Shown one piece after another: positions 25,489 through 34,046 of a stretch of DNA of 64,000 bases. The translations under genes and the position numbers were made by a program. The stretch comes from Chryseobacterium mulctrae (GTDB lineage: Bacteria; Bacteroidota; Bacteroidia; Flavobacteriales; Weeksellaceae): the NCBI RefSeq assembly GCF_006175945.1, contig NZ_VAJL01000001.1, forward strand, positions 3,977,001 to 4,041,000, read 5' to 3'. The notes below the pieces were generated by a model. The model was given only the letters and a program-made list of their open reading frames with translations. It was not told where the DNA came from and made no database searches. How positions within the stretch are numbered: the stretch's first letter is position 1; each line of letters opens with the position of its first letter.

Positions 25489-26956
25489 GATTTTAGGTTC
25501 CGCAAGCTCAAGTTTTCACGGGGTACAGTACAACGATAAAAAGGTAGAAAAAGGGATTGGAGAATTAATGATGATGAAAAATTTCCCATCGTTCATTAAT
25601 GAAAACAGCAAGCAGCAGGAAGTTCGAGATTACTTTAAATCAATTTCTATAAGTGAAAAAATAAAGAAACCACAATTTCACGCTGTGATTTCTACTAAGT
25701 TTCAGGAACACAGCAAAGATGAATTGACAAAAGTTGCGGAAGATTTTATGCAGGAAATGGGTTACGGAAACCAGCCCTTTATTGTGGTTTTTCATAATGA
25801 TACAGATAATAATCACGTGCATATGGTTTCAACAAGAGTTGACAAAAACACAGGAAAAAAGATTAATGATAGCTATGAAAAGCTTAAAGCGCAACAATCT
25901 TTAAGCAAAACTTTAGAGAAATTATATGGAATAAAATCGGGAGATGAACTTGAAAAATTGCTGAATTACAAAATCAGTTCGATTCATCAATTGGAAACTT
26001 TGCTCGAAAGAAACGGTTTTAAGTTGATAAAAGATAAGCAAAATGAAAACGCATTTGATATTCTGAAAAATGGAGTAAAACAGAAAACCATTGACGGAAA
26101 TCAGCTCGTTTTCAATAACAATAAAAATGACAATAGGTCGAAACAAATCAAAGCTATTGTTAGCAAATACAGGGAAATTTATTCCAACAAGGTTTTCAAA
26201 GTGGAAGATAGAAGACGACAGCAATCAATGCTGCCGGATGAAAAACAAAAAGATGATTGGAAACCAAAAATAGAATTTGAAAGTGAGCTTCAGAAAAAGC
26301 TGAAAGATGTTTTCGGAATTGATATGGTCTTTCATCATAAAGAAGAAAACAAACCTTTTGGTTATACCATAATCGACCACAAAACAGGCAACGTTTATAA
26401 AGGAAGTGAGATTTTGAAAATGAATGATTTGTTTGAATTCACCTTCGAAAAATTAGATAAAAAGCTTTTTGAAATCTTGAAAGATTACAACATTCCGAAT
26501 GAGGAATCAAAAATAATTTTGCTAAAATTTTTAAATAATAAATATCCGGAAACAGAAATCAAAGATTTTATGCTGTTTGAAAACAGAGGAAAAAAAGATT
26601 TGGATACCTACCGGAAAGTTCAGCTAGAAGTCAAGGATTTTATTAAAAATAATACCCGAAATAATGATAAGAATATTTCATTAACCAAAGGCGAAGATGG
26701 AAAAATTTATGCGGTTCATACACGATTCCATTACATCGGGGAGCTTCAATCATTAATCGGCGAAAAGGAATTTCAAAATTTTGTGAATCCAGCAAACGCA
26801 AACAAAATGCAGACAGAAAACCGCGCTGAAAATAAGAACAAAACTGAGTTTAGTAAAGCCGTAAATGAAATGCTGTTTGAATTGATGAAGAGTTCAGGAA
26901 CTTCTAAAGTTCCTGCGGAAGACGAACTTAAAAAACGAAGAAAAAAGAAAAGATAA
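25478..26956 (+). CDS. Relaxase/mobilisation nuclease (MobA/VirD2 family)
   Basis: This 492-aa protein's N-terminal 200 residues form the relaxase domain. The metal-binding triad motif HNDTDNNHVHMVSTRVDKNT lies at about residues 106-125, and conserved Phe/His positions occur at FHAVISTKF. A tyrosine nucleophile should lie near the N-terminus, but which Tyr it is cannot be decided by eye. The C-terminal half is charged and helical, ending in a KKRRKKKR tail. It would nick oriT and pilot the strand into the transfer channel. It overlaps the MobC-like gene and is followed 3 bp later by parA. Confidence 0.9.
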   Translation: MIVKILGSASSSFHGVQYNDKKVEKGIGELMMMKNFPSFINENSKQQEVRDYFKSISISEKIKKPQFHAVISTKFQEHSKDELTKVAEDFMQEMGYGNQPFIVVFHNDTDNNHVHMVSTRVDKNTGKKINDSYEKLKAQQSLSKTLEKLYGIKSGDELEKLLNYKISSIHQLETLLERNGFKLIKDKQNENAFDILKNGVKQKTIDGNQLVFNNNKNDNRSKQIKAIVSKYREIYSNKVFKVEDRRRQQSMLPDEKQKDDWKPKIEFESELQKKLKDVFGIDMVFHHKEENKPFGYTIIDHKTGNVYKGSEILKMNDLFEFTFEKLDKKLFEILKDYNIPNEESKIILLKFLNNKYPETEIKDFMLFENRGKKDLDTYRKVQLEVKDFIKNNTRNNDKNISLTKGEDGKIYAVHTRFHYIGELQSLIGEKEFQNFVNPANANKMQTENRAENKNKTEFSKAVNEMLFELMKSSGTSKVPAEDELKKRRKKKR

Positions 26957-26959
26957 GCT

Positions 26960-27610
26960 ATGATAATCACATTCGCCACACAAAAAGGAGGAACCGGAAA
27001 AACAACACTAGCCATCGCTTTTGCCAATTATATTTCCGCTATTTCAGAAAGGAAAATCAATGTTTTCGATTTTGATTACCAGAAATCATTCTACCATAAA
27101 TGGAAAGAAGATGAAATTTTGGAAATTCAAAAATTGTACAATGTAGAAACTATTGGCGAGGAAGAGGAACAGCCATTTTCTGATTTTGAAACTTTGATTG
27201 AATTGAAAGAAAGCGATGAAATTAACCTCTTTGATTTGGCAGGAACACTCGATGCGAAATACAGCGATTTGTTGATTTACAGTGACTTTATCGTGATTCC
27301 TTTTGAATATTCCGATGTATCTGCAAAATCGACTTTGGTTTTTGTGAATTTTTTAGGGCTTCTGGAAAGTCAGGCAGAAAGAATTTTCATCCGTTCCAAG
27401 TACGATAAAGGCTACAGATATTTGAATCAGGAAGGAATGGATACCGAAATCACAAGATACGGAATACTCCTGAAAAGTCCTGTTTTCAAAAGAAACTGTT
27501 TACAAACTATTGATACCCGAAAATTGACTTACGAACAAAAATATGCGGTAAAAAATGCATTCAATGAATTGGTTGATTACATCAATGAAATATTGAAGAT
27601 TAACCTTTAA
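26960..27610 (+). CDS. ParA-family ATPase (TraA-like)
   Basis: This 216-aa protein starts MIITFATQKGGTGKTTLAIA, a deviant Walker A (KGGTGKT, residues 9-15) of the ParA/MinD class. Walker A' and B follow in VFDFDYQKS and INLFDLAGTLD. In Bacteroidetes conjugative transposons a ParA-type gene named TraA opens the tra operon. Here it sits directly after the relaxase. It may position the relaxosome or the element at the cell pole, or partition the circular form. No ParB is encoded next to it. Confidence 0.88.
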   Translation: MIITFATQKGGTGKTTLAIAFANYISAISERKINVFDFDYQKSFYHKWKEDEILEIQKLYNVETIGEEEEQPFSDFETLIELKESDEINLFDLAGTLDAKYSDLLIYSDFIVIPFEYSDVSAKSTLVFVNFLGLLESQAERIFIRSKYDKGYRYLNQEGMDTEITRYGILLKSPVFKRNCLQTIDTRKLTYEQKYAVKNAFNELVDYINEILKINL

Positions 27611-27644
27611 AATAAAAAACTTAATCCTTATAATTTCAATTAAA

Positions 27645-28238
27645 ATGATAAAAATTTCACTTTGCATATTGGCTGTTTATCTGATCTATTATGCCGGTAA
27701 TATCGCATACGACCTGTTTCTCAAGAAAGAAAAAGAAACCTGTAAAGAAGAAGCCGACGAATTTTCTTTGTCCGAAATTTCCGGGCAGTATCAAGATTCA
27801 ACACAAAATATAGGAATTGAAGATGTTGAAAATATTAACACACCAAAATCCTTCAGTAAAAATCAAATTCTTTCCGATGCGAGTGAAGGAAAAGATGAAA
27901 GGCAAGATTTAGAATATTTGAGAGAACAATTTGAATCTGAGCAAGATTTGGATGAACCCGATAATCCATCCATAACGGAGTCCACAGAAAATGAAAACCA
28001 ACCATATCCTGAAAAAACCGATTTTAACGATGCTTATGTTGAGCAGAACGAAAAAACACCAATCGAAAAAGAAAGCCCAGAGCGTAGCGAGATGACTCAA
28101 CAAAGCCAAATTTCAGTCGACATTGATAAAGAAAATTCTAGAATAAAAGAATGGAAAAAAATGCTCAATCTTTCTGAAACAATGGTTCAACTGGTGGCTA
28201 ATCAAAATGGATACAAAACATACCAATCCATCATGTAG
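27645..28238 (+). CDS. Conserved ICE protein with one membrane helix and acidic tail
   Basis: This 197-aa protein has one N-terminal transmembrane segment (ISLCILAVYLIYYAGNIAYD) and a long acidic, disordered region rich in Glu, Gln and Ser. A conserved-looking C-terminal piece reads MLNLSETMVQLVANQNGYKT. It lies between parA and traE, the place where TraB-TraD of CTnDOT-type elements lie, but I cannot equate it with any of these. Possibly a small inner-membrane adaptor. Confidence 0.6.
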   Translation: MIKISLCILAVYLIYYAGNIAYDLFLKKEKETCKEEADEFSLSEISGQYQDSTQNIGIEDVENINTPKSFSKNQILSDASEGKDERQDLEYLREQFESEQDLDEPDNPSITESTENENQPYPEKTDFNDAYVEQNEKTPIEKESPERSEMTQQSQISVDIDKENSRIKEWKKMLNLSETMVQLVANQNGYKTYQSIM

Positions 28239-28359
28239 CTTCAATTAAAATAAACATTTAACAATCTGATAAACAATGAATTAATAATTCGATGCAGCTT
28301 AAGTTATGCCATAAATTTAAAATTCCAACAATATTAACCCTTTATAAAATTTTTGAATT

Positions 28360-28683
28360 ATGATGAAAAATATTTTCACAAAAAACGTGACCGCAAAAAG
28401 AATTCTATCGCTAGCCTTGGTCATTATGGCGATAACTCCCGCATTTGCTCAAGGTGGTGCAACCGCAATCTCGAATGCGGCCAGTGATATCAGAGATTAT
28501 TGGGATCCTGTTAAGCTGATCTTGAAAGCAGTAGGAGGTTTGGTCGGATTCATCGGTGGTCTTCGAGTATATAACAAGTGGACGAATGGTGATCAGGATG
28601 TCAATAAAGAAATCCTCGGTTATGGAGGAGCAATGATCTTTTTGATTGTAGTTCCGGAATTCGTAACAGCATTCTTTGCTTAA
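28360..28683 (+). CDS. traE: Conjugative transposon protein TraE (DUF4134)
   Basis: This 107-aa protein has a signal-like N-terminus (ILSLALVIMAITPAFA) and two hydrophobic helices, VKLILKAVGGLVGFIGGLRV and GYGGAMIFLIVVPEFVTAFF. The spacing YNKWTNGDQDVNKEI between them is typical of DUF4134/TraE. It is VirB2-like in size and topology and may be the pilin-like inner-membrane component. It begins a tight rightward operon with traF immediately downstream. Two adjacent ATG codons (28360 and 28363) could start it. Confidence 0.9.
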   Translation: MMKNIFTKNVTAKRILSLALVIMAITPAFAQGGATAISNAASDIRDYWDPVKLILKAVGGLVGFIGGLRVYNKWTNGDQDVNKEILGYGGAMIFLIVVPEFVTAFFA

Positions 28684-28684
28684 T

Positions 28685-28999
28685 ATGGGATTCTATCTCT
28701 ACAAGGGGCTGAAAAAGCCCCTTGTATTCTTCGGACTCAAAGGGAAATACATCTTTTACGCAGTCGGTGTCATCGGAGGCGGAGTCATTTCAGCATTGGT
28801 ACTCTCGAAGTTCGGCCTCTTAGGATCTCTACTTGGACTTGCAGTTACTGCAGGAGGTGTGTATTTTATCTTCAAAAGACAGGATAAAGATGGGTTGTAT
28901 GATAAAACCAAAAATTTCAACCAGATTTTAATTTTTCCCAAAAGGTTAGACAATAAAAAACTTTTAAAAAATGGCAACAGCAAAAAAACAAGAATTTAG
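28685..28999 (+). CDS. traF: Conjugative transposon protein TraF (DUF4133, VirB3-like)
   Basis: I start it at the ATG at 28685, 1 bp after the traE stop; an upstream TTG at 28676 would overlap traE. The 104-aa product begins MGFYLYKGLKKPLVFFGLKG and has two membrane helices (YAVGVIGGGVISALVL and LLGLAVTAGGVYFIF), the DUF4133 layout. It is VirB3-like and expected to work with the TraG ATPase. It overlaps the start of traG by 29 bp. Confidence 0.9.
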   Translation: MGFYLYKGLKKPLVFFGLKGKYIFYAVGVIGGGVISALVLSKFGLLGSLLGLAVTAGGVYFIFKRQDKDGLYDKTKNFNQILIFPKRLDNKKLLKNGNSKKTRI

Positions 29000-30122
29000 A
29001 ATTCCATTTATAGGATATGATTATGGAAAAGATTTCAATTGGGATTTTGATGTTCTTTTCGGACAATATGGAAACCCCATTATTGGGATTAAGATAAAAA
29101 ATATTGTCGAACAATATTCGGCAGATCCTGACAGCTATCTTCATTTTCACACGGTTTTAAATCAGGTGGTGTCCATTATTGGAGAGGGAAGAATAGTTCA
29201 GAAGCTCGATATTTTCTCCAAGAAAAGATACACCGCTGAACAATCAAACCAGTTTCTGCAGCAAAAATATTCGGAACATTTTGATGGCAGGCTTTTTAAA
29301 ACCATCGAAACGGTGCTTTTTTTTACAGATATCATCGATGATAAGCTGAAAAAGAAAATGAAGCATTATCATTTTTCGGATAAAAGCTATAAGGAACTAC
29401 GGGATAAATGCCAGAAAGTTCTGATGCTTTTGAAACAGAATAATTGTGAACCTGAGTTTTTATTCGAGAAAGATTTTGAATACTATATTTCCGGTGTGCT
29501 ATCGATGCAATTTTCCGAATCCCCAACATTTGATAACATCAAAAGCACCAACGAATTTTTACAGATCGGAAACCGGTTTGTGAAGAACATTTCTTACGTG
29601 GATGTAGAAAATATTGATCTGCCTTCAGAAATTGAGCCTTATTCTGTTCTCGGCGGTAACGGTGCAGCAGCTGAAACAGCAGTGGATAATTTTAGTTTTA
29701 TCAATGAACTGGAAGACTACGAAACGATTGTCTACAATCAGATCATTACCATTCCGCTTCAGGCACAACAGCAGAGGGAACTCGACAAAAAAAAGAAAAA
29801 GCACGAAGGAGCAGCCAACAATTCTCCGTCCAACGCTATTATAGCAGATGAAATTCAGACTCTGCTTCATAATATTGCCATTGATGGACAGCTCGTTGTG
29901 AATGCCCACTTTTCCATCCTTTTTTCAGCACAGACACTGGAGAAAATGGAAAATATTCAGTCGATGATTGAAAATAAGCTTTTTACGAAAGGAATTATTG
30001 TTTCTAAAAATGCCTACAACCAACTCGAACTCTTTCGGTCAGCCATTCCGGGCAATGGAACAGAACTTAGAGAATACGATTTATTTATGACGACAAGCGA
30101 AGCGGCCTTGTGTTTTTTTTAA
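28971..30122 (+). CDS. traG: TraG conjugation ATPase (VirB4-like), N-terminal part, frame broken at T8
   Basis: These 383 residues form the N-terminal domain of a TraG/VirB4 ATPase, starting after MATAKKQEFRIPFIGYDYGK and ending SEAALCFF. The frame stops at TAA (30120-30122) created by a T8 run at 30113-30120. Removing one T gives ALCFFKESYPVNEESNFYLR and continues without interruption for 32 codons into the next frame at 30217. The full protein would be about 1021 aa. A sequencing error, a real mutation or transcriptional slippage on the T8 run are all possible. Without restoration no complete VirB4 would be made and transfer should fail. Confidence 0.85.
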   Translation: MATAKKQEFRIPFIGYDYGKDFNWDFDVLFGQYGNPIIGIKIKNIVEQYSADPDSYLHFHTVLNQVVSIIGEGRIVQKLDIFSKKRYTAEQSNQFLQQKYSEHFDGRLFKTIETVLFFTDIIDDKLKKKMKHYHFSDKSYKELRDKCQKVLMLLKQNNCEPEFLFEKDFEYYISGVLSMQFSESPTFDNIKSTNEFLQIGNRFVKNISYVDVENIDLPSEIEPYSVLGGNGAAAETAVDNFSFINELEDYETIVYNQIITIPLQAQQQRELDKKKKKHEGAANNSPSNAIIADEIQTLLHNIAIDGQLVVNAHFSILFSAQTLEKMENIQSMIENKLFTKGIIVSKNAYNQLELFRSAIPGNGTELREYDLFMTTSEAALCFF

Positions 30123-30216
30123 AGAAAGTTACCCCGTCAATGAAGAATCCAATTTCTATTTAAGATTTACCGACAGACAAGGCGTTCCGCTAAAAGTAGA
30201 TCCTTCGGATTTACCG

Positions 30217-32037
30217 ATGAAAACAGGAAAAATAAACAACAGGAATAAGTTTGTTTTAGGACCCAGTGGGTCAGGCAAGAGTTTTTTAATGAATAATATC
30301 ATCGAGCAATATCTGACCTACAATTATGATGTAGTCATTGTTGATACAGGAGATTCTTATTCAGGAACTTGTAAATACAAAGGAGGAAGATACATTCAGT
30401 ACACCGAAGAAAAACCTATTACTATGAATCCTTTTCTAATGGATAAGAAAGAATTTAATATTGAAAAAATCGAATTTTTGACCAATTTAATTTTCTTGAT
30501 TTGGCAAGGGCCGGATTCTTCAATGTCATCAGCCCAAAAATCCATTTTAGATAATGTGTTATTGTCTTACTACCACGGTTATTTCAATTCTGGGACACAG
30601 TGGTATGAAAATAAAACTTCCGAGGAACTGATTCAATATCTGGGTAAATACAACATATATGAAGAGGATCTATTTTCTGAATCTGAGAATGAATCAAAGG
30701 GGCAGCATACATACTATGACATCTTGGGGATCAGTTTCGATGCCAGCTCTGATGAAATAAAGGAAGTGGGAAGAAAATTGTTGAAATTTTATCATCCCGA
30801 CAAGAACATCAATAATCCGGAATATGAAAGCGAAAATTTCTATAAAGTTTATGAAGCGTATGACACGCTGAACGATGAAGAAAGACGGAAAATATACAAT
30901 GAAACGCAGTTGATATTGATCAAGTCGAATGACATCATCAGGCAACCCAGATCAGCTGAAGAATGGAATGAATCCTTTAGAAAAGCCATTATCAGAAAAA
31001 TAAAAGAACTGGAAGAAAAGCTGATCGTAACTGAACTTTCGTTCAATGGGTTTTATGATTATTGCGATCAATTTCTTCCTATCTACCTAAATAATAAGAA
31101 ACACAATATCATAGAAAAGGAATTCAATCTGCGCACTTTTTTGTTTGTCCTGAAAGATTTTTACAAAGGAGGAAGGTACGGAACGACATTAAATGAAAGC
31201 GCAGACAATACCCTGTTTGAAGAATCTTTCATCGTTTTTGAAATTGATAATGTAAAGGATAATCCCAAGCTCTTTCCGATAGTAACGCTCATTATTATGG
31301 ACACCTTTATTCAGAAAATGAGACTCAGAAAAGACCGAAGAAAAGCACTGATCATCGAAGAAGCGTGGAAGGCAATCGCAAGTAAACTGATGGGAGGCTA
31401 CATCCTCTATTTATATAAAACGGTGAGGAAATTTTGGGGAGAAGCAGTAGTGGTAACACAGGAACTTGATGACATCATCGGAAATGCAGTGGTAAAAGAT
31501 TCCATCATCAATAATTCGGACACGTTTATATTGCTTGACCAGACGAAGTTCAAGGACAATTTCGACAAGATTGCATCACTGCTTTCACTCAATAAAGTAG
31601 AGCGAAACAAGATTTTTACTATCAATAATCTGAATAATAAATTTGGTAGAAGTCGTTTTAAAGAATTTTACTTGAAACGAGGTTCCAAAGGCGAAGTCTA
31701 TGGAAATGAGGTTTCATTGGAGCAGTATTTAACCTATACCACAGAAAAACCTGAAAAATCAGCAGTTGAATATTATGTACATCAATATGGCGACTATGAT
31801 GAAGCATTGCGCAGAATAGTTGGTGATCTCAAAACCTTCGGAGACAGTCTGGAAAACTTGGTGTCACTCGTGAACTTATATCAAAATCCATTGGATGGTA
31901 AAATCAATTCCTTTTACAGAATGATGAAAAAAGAACACAAAGGGATGAATGTTTTTAAAGTCATCTCGCAGGAATTGGAAGAACGTAATATCAGTTTTTC
32001 AGAATTCATAAATAAACAACAATATGAAAAAATATAG
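30217..32037 (+). CDS. traG: TraG conjugation ATPase (VirB4-like), C-terminal part with inserted J domain
   Basis: This 606-aa part contains Walker A (GPSGSGKSF, residues 15-23) and Walker B (RRKALIIEEAW, about 374-384), followed by WGEAVVVTQELDDII, as in Bacteroidetes TraG. The coding sequence really starts upstream, near 30121, across the T8 break. Residues about 165-230 form a J domain: YYDILGISFDASSDEIKEV, then KFYHPDKN with the HPD motif at 193-195, and YEAYDTLNDEERRKIYN. It lies in the variable region between Walker A and B. A J domain would recruit DnaK to the transfer motor. It ends 14 bp inside the next gene. Confidence 0.88.
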   Translation: MKTGKINNRNKFVLGPSGSGKSFLMNNIIEQYLTYNYDVVIVDTGDSYSGTCKYKGGRYIQYTEEKPITMNPFLMDKKEFNIEKIEFLTNLIFLIWQGPDSSMSSAQKSILDNVLLSYYHGYFNSGTQWYENKTSEELIQYLGKYNIYEEDLFSESENESKGQHTYYDILGISFDASSDEIKEVGRKLLKFYHPDKNINNPEYESENFYKVYEAYDTLNDEERRKIYNETQLILIKSNDIIRQPRSAEEWNESFRKAIIRKIKELEEKLIVTELSFNGFYDYCDQFLPIYLNNKKHNIIEKEFNLRTFLFVLKDFYKGGRYGTTLNESADNTLFEESFIVFEIDNVKDNPKLFPIVTLIIMDTFIQKMRLRKDRRKALIIEEAWKAIASKLMGGYILYLYKTVRKFWGEAVVVTQELDDIIGNAVVKDSIINNSDTFILLDQTKFKDNFDKIASLLSLNKVERNKIFTINNLNNKFGRSRFKEFYLKRGSKGEVYGNEVSLEQYLTYTTEKPEKSAVEYYVHQYGDYDEALRRIVGDLKTFGDSLENLVSLVNLYQNPLDGKINSFYRMMKKEHKGMNVFKVISQELEERNISFSEFINKQQYEKI

Positions 32038-32677
32038 CATTTTATTTTTATGTTTTGTCAATATTCTTTATTCGCAAAACACCTACATAGACCCAACGGT
32101 AACGGCGGCAATGATTCTCTATTCTGAAAATTTAAAAGCGAAACAGAACGAAGTCATTGAGGAAACTTCAAAATTAAAGGACGCACAGAACTGGGTGGGG
32201 ACTCAGATGGTGGCAGCTAATGACATTCAGAATAAAATTCTGAAGGGTTTAAAAGAAGTTTCCGGCACTTTACAAAACGGAATTCAGGCACAGGAAATCT
32301 ACTCAGAACTCAATAAATGCTACAATTATTCCTCACAAGTAGTACAATTGGCATCAGAACATCCGGAATATGCCATTTTTGGAGTTAAAGCTTCACAAAA
32401 GACGTATGAGCAAAGTTTAAAGATTGTGACCGATGTATCTGATATTCTCGCATCCGGTGAACTGAATTTGGCTACTGCAGGAGATCGATACAAAATACTG
32501 CATAATATTTCCGGTAATGTGAAAAATCTGAAGCTTTGGCTTTTAGCAATCAAACTGCGATTAGAAAAAGCCAATCGATTGGGATTCTGGAATTCCATTA
32601 ATCCATTTGCAGGCTACATCAATACCGACAAGGCTATTGTTGAAAATATAATGAACAGGTATAAACGGAATTTTTAA
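32024..32677 (+). CDS. Secreted helical transfer protein, family member 1
   Basis: This 217-aa protein has a signal peptide ending LYSQ and a long helical body. It contains SEHPEYAIFG and IKLRLEKAN and ends DKAIVENIMNRYKRNF. It is clearly related to the gene at 33376, which has SAQHPEYSAL and INLRLENAK. It takes the place of TraI (DUF4141) in CTnDOT-type operons, between traG and traJ, and may be its distant equivalent with a VirB5-like periplasmic role. It overlaps the traG end by 14 bp. The tra-operon assignment is firm; the family name is uncertain. Confidence 0.7.
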   Translation: MKKYSILFLCFVNILYSQNTYIDPTVTAAMILYSENLKAKQNEVIEETSKLKDAQNWVGTQMVAANDIQNKILKGLKEVSGTLQNGIQAQEIYSELNKCYNYSSQVVQLASEHPEYAIFGVKASQKTYEQSLKIVTDVSDILASGELNLATAGDRYKILHNISGNVKNLKLWLLAIKLRLEKANRLGFWNSINPFAGYINTDKAIVENIMNRYKRNF

Positions 32678-32687
32678 TACCAAAAAG

Positions 32688-33374
32688 ATGAAAAAGAAAA
32701 TTGTTGTCAGTTTGTTTATTCCTGTAGTTTATTTCGTATTGACATCCTCCGGTGGTGGTTCTACACCAGCTTGGCAGCAGGAAAATGTTTCATTTCCAAT
32801 GATGGATATAGAGATCAATGCCACGATGAAAGAACATGACCGACAAAAAGAAATGCGGCAAAAGCAAATTGCCAATGCTACCGTAGAAACGGCCAATAGA
32901 AACCAATGGAACCAATTCAAAGATAAGATTACCAAAGTTCAGGACAGATTGCGGATTGTTTCGTTTGCCATTCAAGCCATACCAACAGGAATAGCAATGA
33001 GCAGGGAAATAACCAAAATAACAAACAATCAGACTGCTATTATCAATGAAATAAACGATGCTCCTTATTCCATTATAGCTGTTTTGCCTTCTCAGGTTCA
33101 GTTTGTTGATGATCTGCAAATGGTGACACGGCTGGTAACAGGGATCATTTTGTCTTACGGAGCCATTAACCAAATGGAAAAATCAGAACGTAAAGCATTG
33201 TTAGACTATGCCTTGGGTGAAGTAAAAACCTTGAGCAGGAATTCCACGCATATGCTTTTGAAGATAAGGGATATTAAAGCCAAAGTAAAACGTAACAAAA
33301 GAGCCTTTCAATATTTTGTCAACAGGGATAAGCAAGTAGTTGAAAGCATAATGGATAACATTAAATCTTTCTAA
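32688..33374 (+). CDS. Secreted helical transfer protein, family member 2
   Basis: This 228-aa protein begins MKKKIVVSLFIPVVYFVLTS, a signal sequence or membrane anchor, and continues with a coiled-coil-prone charged region (MKEHDRQKEMRQKQIANATV). It ends DKQVVESIMDNIKSF, the same C-terminal pattern as its neighbours (D-x-x-V-V-x-x-I-M). The central hydrophobic segment LVTGIILSYGAINQ may touch a membrane. It lies 10 bp after member 1 and 1 bp before member 3. Exact function unknown; a periplasmic channel part is the best guess. Confidence 0.65.
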   Translation: MKKKIVVSLFIPVVYFVLTSSGGGSTPAWQQENVSFPMMDIEINATMKEHDRQKEMRQKQIANATVETANRNQWNQFKDKITKVQDRLRIVSFAIQAIPTGIAMSREITKITNNQTAIINEINDAPYSIIAVLPSQVQFVDDLQMVTRLVTGIILSYGAINQMEKSERKALLDYALGEVKTLSRNSTHMLLKIRDIKAKVKRNKRAFQYFVNRDKQVVESIMDNIKSF

Positions 33375-33375
33375 A

Positions 33376-34041
33376 ATGAAAAAAATATTTTTTTCCGGAG
33401 TTTTATTCTTCTCTGTTGCATCGGTAAAAAGCCAGCAAATAGTGATTAACGACAAACTTCTGTCACAGATCACCGTAAACCACGGAGTCAGATTAGGAAG
33501 TGAGCAAGCTTTTCTGGATTCATACGAAAAGCAAAAGGAATTGTATGATGATATCAACAATAAAATCATGCAGATCATTGCGATTCAGGAGTATATCTAT
33601 CAACAACTGAAAAATGTGAATTCAGCCTTGACCCAGAGTAAAAAACTTATATACCTCTATCAATATCTCGGTAAAATAGTGACGAACTCCAATAAAATGC
33701 TGGATTTATCCGCACAACATCCTGAATATTCGGCACTCATTTCAAAATATTACATAGAAATCGGGAAGCAGACGATGAAACTTCAGCAGGAAGTTACCCA
33801 GGATATTCTCAATGAAGACAAAGATTTTCTGATGGATGCGATGGATAGAGAAATGCTGATTGAAAAGATATTTACACGAGTAAGAAATATCAATGGGAAC
33901 ATTCTGTACATCAATCTGCGATTAGAGAATGCCAAGAAAATCCCTTATCTGTATCAGGTTCCGGTGCTTCGTAATTACATCAATATCGACAGAGCCATTG
34001 TTGGCGACATCATCACTAAATACCACTACATCTTTAATTAA
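33376..34041 (+). CDS. Secreted helical transfer protein, family member 3
   Basis: This 221-aa protein has a signal peptide ending VKSQ. The helical body carries SAQHPEYSALISKYYIEIGK and NILYINLRLENAKKIP, and it ends DRAIVGDIITKYHYIFN. It is paralogous to the gene at 32024, sharing HPEY, LRLE-x-A and the C-terminal tail. Start and stop fit tightly between its neighbours (1 bp and 5 bp gaps). Together with them it forms the block between traG and traJ. Probably a periplasmic component; VirB5/TraI-like by position only. Confidence 0.68.
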   Translation: MKKIFFSGVLFFSVASVKSQQIVINDKLLSQITVNHGVRLGSEQAFLDSYEKQKELYDDINNKIMQIIAIQEYIYQQLKNVNSALTQSKKLIYLYQYLGKIVTNSNKMLDLSAQHPEYSALISKYYIEIGKQTMKLQQEVTQDILNEDKDFLMDAMDREMLIEKIFTRVRNINGNILYINLRLENAKKIPYLYQVPVLRNYINIDRAIVGDIITKYHYIFN

Positions 34042-34046
34042 TTATT

